Source of the DNA: Pontederia crassipes | Taxonomy: Eukaryota; Streptophyta; Magnoliopsida; Commelinales; Pontederiaceae | DNA length: 64,000 bases | Assembly: GCA_030549335.1 (NCBI GenBank) | Contig: JAUKPH010000017.1 | Span: forward strand, 3,155,001-3,219,000 | Direction of reading: 5' to 3' | In this document: in pieces, positions 60,257-64,000 of the stretch | Position numbering within the stretch: the stretch's first letter is position 1 | Layout of the letters: each line of letters opens with the position of its first letter | Notes under the pieces: generated by a model | Told to the model about the DNA's origin: nothing | The model's input: only the letters and a program-made list of their open reading frames with translations | Database searches by the model: none | Made by a program: the position numbers and the translations under genes

Positions 60257-61702
60257 CACTACTAGAAAAACGCTGATTATCGACGATCCAGACCGTCGGT
60301 AATCAGGCCGAAAATCGTCGGTAACGTAATTATCGATGATTTTTCCGTCGGAATCGATCCGTCGAAAAAACGCTCGTCGCAAACGAATTTGCGACGGTTG
60401 AAAAAAATTCGTCGAAAATATCGACGGTTATGACCGTCAGAACAGTCTCCGGCGGTTCGAACCGTCGAAATTTTCCGACGGTAGCAATCGCCGGAAAAGT
60501 CCCCGGTGGTTCGAACCATCGAAATTTCCGACGGTTGCAACCGCCGCAAAAGGTCGGCGGTCCGAACCGTCGAAATTTCCGACGGTTGCAACCGTCGGAA
60601 AAGGCCGGCGGTTCGAGCCGTCGTAACTTTTCGACGGTCGCAACTGTCGAAACTTTGGACGAACGTCACAATCGTCGATCTTTTGATGGTCGCAACCATT
60701 GCAAATAATTTTTTAAATATAAAAATAATTAGCGGCCGGATCGGGAAAGAGAGAGAGAGAGACGCCGGCGCGGAGTGGGAGAAAGAAAGAGAGAGAGACG
60801 CCGGCGCGGGAGAGGGTCGCCGGTGCGGGAGAGGGTCGCCGGCGCGGAAGGGTCGCCGACGTCCGGCGCGGGAGAGGGTGCTCACGGCCGGGGGAGAGAG
60901 AGAGCAGAGGAGGGAGAGAGAGAGGAGTGGAGGGAGGAGGGAGAGAGAGAAGAGGGAGGAGGAGGAATATATATAAAGGGAAAAAGTGGAAAGAAAGCGG
61001 AAAAAGGAAAAAAAAAGTGGGATAACGAAATTTTAATTACCGACGGTTTTGATCGTCGAAAACATAAATATTAAATATTTTTATAATTACCGACGGTTGT
61101 GACCGTCGAAAATATATTTAGTTATATATAATGTTTATTTTTTATTTTACCAACGGTTTGAACCGTCGGTAATCGTTACCGACGGTCAAAACCGTCGGTA
61201 ATTGCGACGGTTTGGACCGTCGCTAGTTATATTAATAAAATATTTTTTATATGATATTATTATACATTTACCGATGGTTACGACATTCGGAAATTGCGGC
61301 GGATTTTGCGACGAATGGATATCCGTCGGAAATATCGACATTCCTAACAGTCGAAAAATTAAATAATAATATAATAAATTATATAATTAATTTTTTATTT
61401 TCGATGGTCGTGACCGTCGGAAAATTCGTCGAAAAAATTTAATAATAATATAAAAAATGCATAATTTAATTTTTTTATTTCCGACGGTCGTAACCGTCGG
61501 AAATTATGACGAATGAATATCCGTCGAAAATATCGACGTTCCTAATCGTCAAAAAATTAAATAATAATATAAATTATTTTTGACGGTCATAACCGTCGAA
61601 AAATTCGTCGAAAATGGAACCGTCGAAAAATCCGTCGCAAATTACGACGGATTTAGAACCGTCAGAAATTATCCATCGAAAAATCGCGATTTTCTTGTAG
61701 TG
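60257..61702 (+). mobile_element. Non-autonomous CACTA element, copy F
   Basis: Left tip CACTACTAGAAAAACGCTG, right tip CGCGATTTTCTTGTAGTG, target duplication TGT (60254-60256, 61703-61705). The shortest full copy: the GGCGGCCGGATCC block is almost gone (a trace near 60732), while the 51-bp array (about 60420-60650), the GA-rich block and the AT-rich half remain. Confidence 0.93.
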
Positions 61703-62090
61703 TGTAAGGATGGACGCCTTTTGGAAGTTCTGACGGGAGCTACCCATTGGAAATTCTTATGAGTGCATATCCATCGAAACTTCGTTAGTCCCGTTGAAAG
61801 TTTTGACGGGCAACCATCCGTTGGAAGTTCCGTTGGGCGTTACCTGAAGAATTTACCCATCGCAATTTTAAAATAAGATAAAATTTTTGGCGGCTTGTGA
61901 TCGAATTCGACCGTTGACGGCCGATCCGACCACAAGTGTGGCCCCGAGTCCGACCGCCAACGAAAGAGAGAGAGGGAGGGAGAGAGATAGTGTGAGAGAG
62001 AGAATGAGGGGGAGAGGGAGAGAGGGCGGTCGGATCCTGCTAAGAGAGGTCGGATCTTGTCATCAAAGAGAGGGAGAGAGAGAGACGCAG

Positions 62091-62914
62091 GGGTAAATTA
62101 CACTAATAGTTCTCTAACTTTAGGTCAATATATAAACGGTTTCCCAATTTCAATTTGTAACTAGATTGTTTTCGAACTTTAACTTTCTTGCATGCATCGT
62201 CCTCTTGACCGGATATAGATTCTCCTATTACTTTAATGACATGGCCTAATAAAATAATATAAAATTAAAAAATAAAAAAGGTACTATCGCCTCTCGCCGG
62301 AGGGTGACCAAGGGGGCGACACCCCTACCCCCCCCCCCCCTCCTCTCTGGCGTTGAATAGGAGGGGAAGGGACGTCGGCCCCTTGTGCTCTCGCCGACAA
62401 CGAAGAAGAGAAGGAGAGTGTCGGCCCACTTTTGCCAGCCCGATAGAGTGGGACAACAAAGGGGGGCCGACACCCCCTTCTCTCTACCCGACTGCGAAGA
62501 AGAGAAGGGGGCGTCAGCCCCCTCTGTCACACCGACAGAGGGGGCCAACGCCCCCTTCTTTTCATCCAGTCGACAAGAGAGAAAGGGCCCCCTTTGTCGC
62601 ATCGGCGAAGGGGGCATCGGCCCCCTATGCGATGGGGCCAGTGCCCCTTCCCCTCCTCCTTGGCGCCGGAGAGGAGAGGGGGTGGAGGCGTTGCCGCCTT
62701 GGTCACCCTCTGCCTCTTTTTATTTAAAATTAATATATATTTTTTATATTATTTTATTAAGTCACATGAGTAAAGTAACCGGGGAACAATGTATGTCCAG
62801 CGAGGAGGACGATGCGTGCAAGAAAGTCAAAGTTCAAGGATAATCTAGTTATAAATTAATTAGAGGACCATTCAAATATTGACCTAAAGTTGGGAGATTA
62901 TTCGTGTAATTATC
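62091..62914. mobile_element. Mutator-like element with long inverted repeats and GC-rich core
   Basis: Terminal inverted repeats of about 190 bp (62091-62281 and 62724-62914) share GTAAATTACAC..., AACTTTAGGTCAATAT, TAACTAGATT, TTTCTTGCA and GCATCGTCCTC in opposite orientation. Flanking 9-mers GAGACGCAG and GAGACACAA agree at 7 of 9 positions, as for a decayed Mutator-type 9-bp target duplication. The core (62282-62723) is GC-rich and repetitive (GGGGGCCGACACCCCC-like motifs, a C13 run at 62328) and does not look like a transposase. Long-TIR elements starting GGGTAAATTACAC are common in plants. Confidence 0.82.
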
Positions 62915-62923
62915 GAGACACAA

Positions 62924-64000
62924 AGACAACAATAATAAAAAATATATTAAGGTTACTAACAAAGACGACCTAAAGTTGAGGAATATTGACCTAAAGGTTA
63001 TCAATAATACCGAAGGTGAAGACCGTTGATAACCTTAATAATAAAAAAATATAATATTATAATATATTTATTATTAATTCAAATATCGATGATTTTGACT
63101 TCGGAATTATCAATGAATTTCCATTCCTCAGTAATACCAAAAGTCAAAACCATTGGTAACTTTACTAATAAATTATTAATGTTTTAGTATATAATATTAT
63201 AATATATTTTTATTATAAATTCAAATACCGATAATCTTAACCTTTGATATTATCGATAAATTTCCATCCATCAATAATATCAAAGATACCTTAATAACAA
63301 AATTTATATAATATTATAATAAATATTATTATAAATTCAAATACTGATGGTCCTAACTTTCCGTATTAGTAAAATCCTAACCAAGTTCGGACATCAAATC
63401 GGATTTGGGCCCATAATATTGGTAATATTCAGCAGCATTTTCATCATTTTTTGATATTATTTAGCCATTAAATTAGCATCACGTAATAACGATTAGTTAT
63501 TAAATGTATATTATTTTTTATTGGTAATACAATCAAACATCTAATAATAGTTAGTAATTCATTGATCAATTTCGTAAAATCACAACTAAGCATCTATCCA
63601 TCTATATAGGGAGAAACTGGGTACTGTGAGGTCATAAATGTTATGTTCGGATGCCTAACATTATTAGGTAGAGGGGTTTATTACATTATCTTTTCATATT
63701 ATTCAACAATATATATTATCTAATACAAAGATAATCATTTATTAAATTATTAACAATATATATTATCTTATTTATTATGTATAAGTAATATTTCCGGCAA
63801 TCGTTTACTTATAATAAATATTACTAAGTAATGCATATTTTTACTAAAATATCCTTTATCAGTAATTGCACGTTAAGAATTATTTAATCTGATTAAAAAT
63901 TTGAAAAATATAAAATTAATAAATTAAATAAATATAGTAATGTTATTAAATTAATAAATATTTTAAATGAAAAATATCAATAATAAATATATATAATATT
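62924..64000. other. AT-rich DNA to the window end
   Basis: Weak palindromic repeats near 63000-63380 (for example ACCGTTGATAACC and ATCGATGATTTTGAC) may be the end of an older CACTA-like element. From 63400 the sequence is very AT-rich with many TATTA and TAATAT runs and no coding signal. Confidence 0.4.

Larger units (their letters stand above)
60066..63400. mobile_element. Possible older CACTA-like element hosting two insertions
   Basis: Outside copy F and the Mutator-like element, the remaining DNA (60066-60256, 61706-62090, 62915-63400) has the family's layout in decayed form: CCGTTGGAAGTTCC-type repeats, then a GC-rich stretch (GACGGCCGATCCGACC), a GA-rich block (61970-62085), then AT-rich DNA with weak palindromes such as GACCGTTGATAACC. 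No tips or target duplication could be fixed, so this is inference from composition and order. Confidence 0.35.

Noticed and set aside
62246-62843. Overlapping 120-150 codon ORFs on both strands
   Set aside because: They lie in the GC-rich repetitive core of the Mutator-like element. Open frames on both strands are expected from composition.

Overview
This is a stretch of nuclear genome from a flowering plant. It has intron-rich, plant-type genes (an annexin D5-like gene and a type I inositol-polyphosphate 5-phosphatase) set in AT-rich DNA crowded with nested transposable elements. Nothing bacterial, plastid or mitochondrial is seen, and I cannot place the species.

Host genes. (1) An apparently intact six-exon annexin gene on the minus strand (654-5379, 316 aa) with a (CT)25 tract in its leader. 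(2) A decayed plus-strand alpha/beta-hydrolase gene of the plant monoacylglycerol-lipase type (31598-36515), whose introns hold two CACTA elements. (3) An apparently intact eight-exon 5-phosphatase gene, closest to plant 5PTase11, on the plus strand (57331-59261, 387 aa). (4) Weak traces: an open stretch split by a retrotransposon (about 7073-7223 plus 14866-15098) and one 37-codon minus-strand ORF (23209-23322).

Mobile DNA. Three LTR retrotransposons: 7224-14865 (2.8-2.9 kb LTRs, no visible gag or pol), 15099-18193 (minus strand, Gag and protease remnants, Ty3/gypsy-like) and 36674-44456 (heavily decayed). An L1-type LINE on the minus strand (44866-54090, 14-bp target duplication) is split by two CACTA elements, and a short LINE 3' fragment lies at 30253-30760. 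A family of 1.4-2.1 kb non-autonomous CACTA elements is present at 21028-23080, 32558-34568, 48434-50120, 51344-53040 and 60257-61702, each with a perfect 3-bp target duplication. A shortened relative lies at 34736-35352 and a diverged inverted one at 54740-55842. A probable older CACTA element (18593-28317) carries a broken Transposase_24-type gene. A Mutator-like element with about 190-bp terminal inverted repeats and a GC-rich core lies at 62091-62914.

The most unusual structure is the subterminal array of the CACTA family. Its 51-bp unit is made of two palindromes and has no stop codon in any of the six frames, so it produces long overlapping false ORFs. Most of the structure here comes from elements inserting into one another and into introns; I see no operon-like or defence-like gene system.
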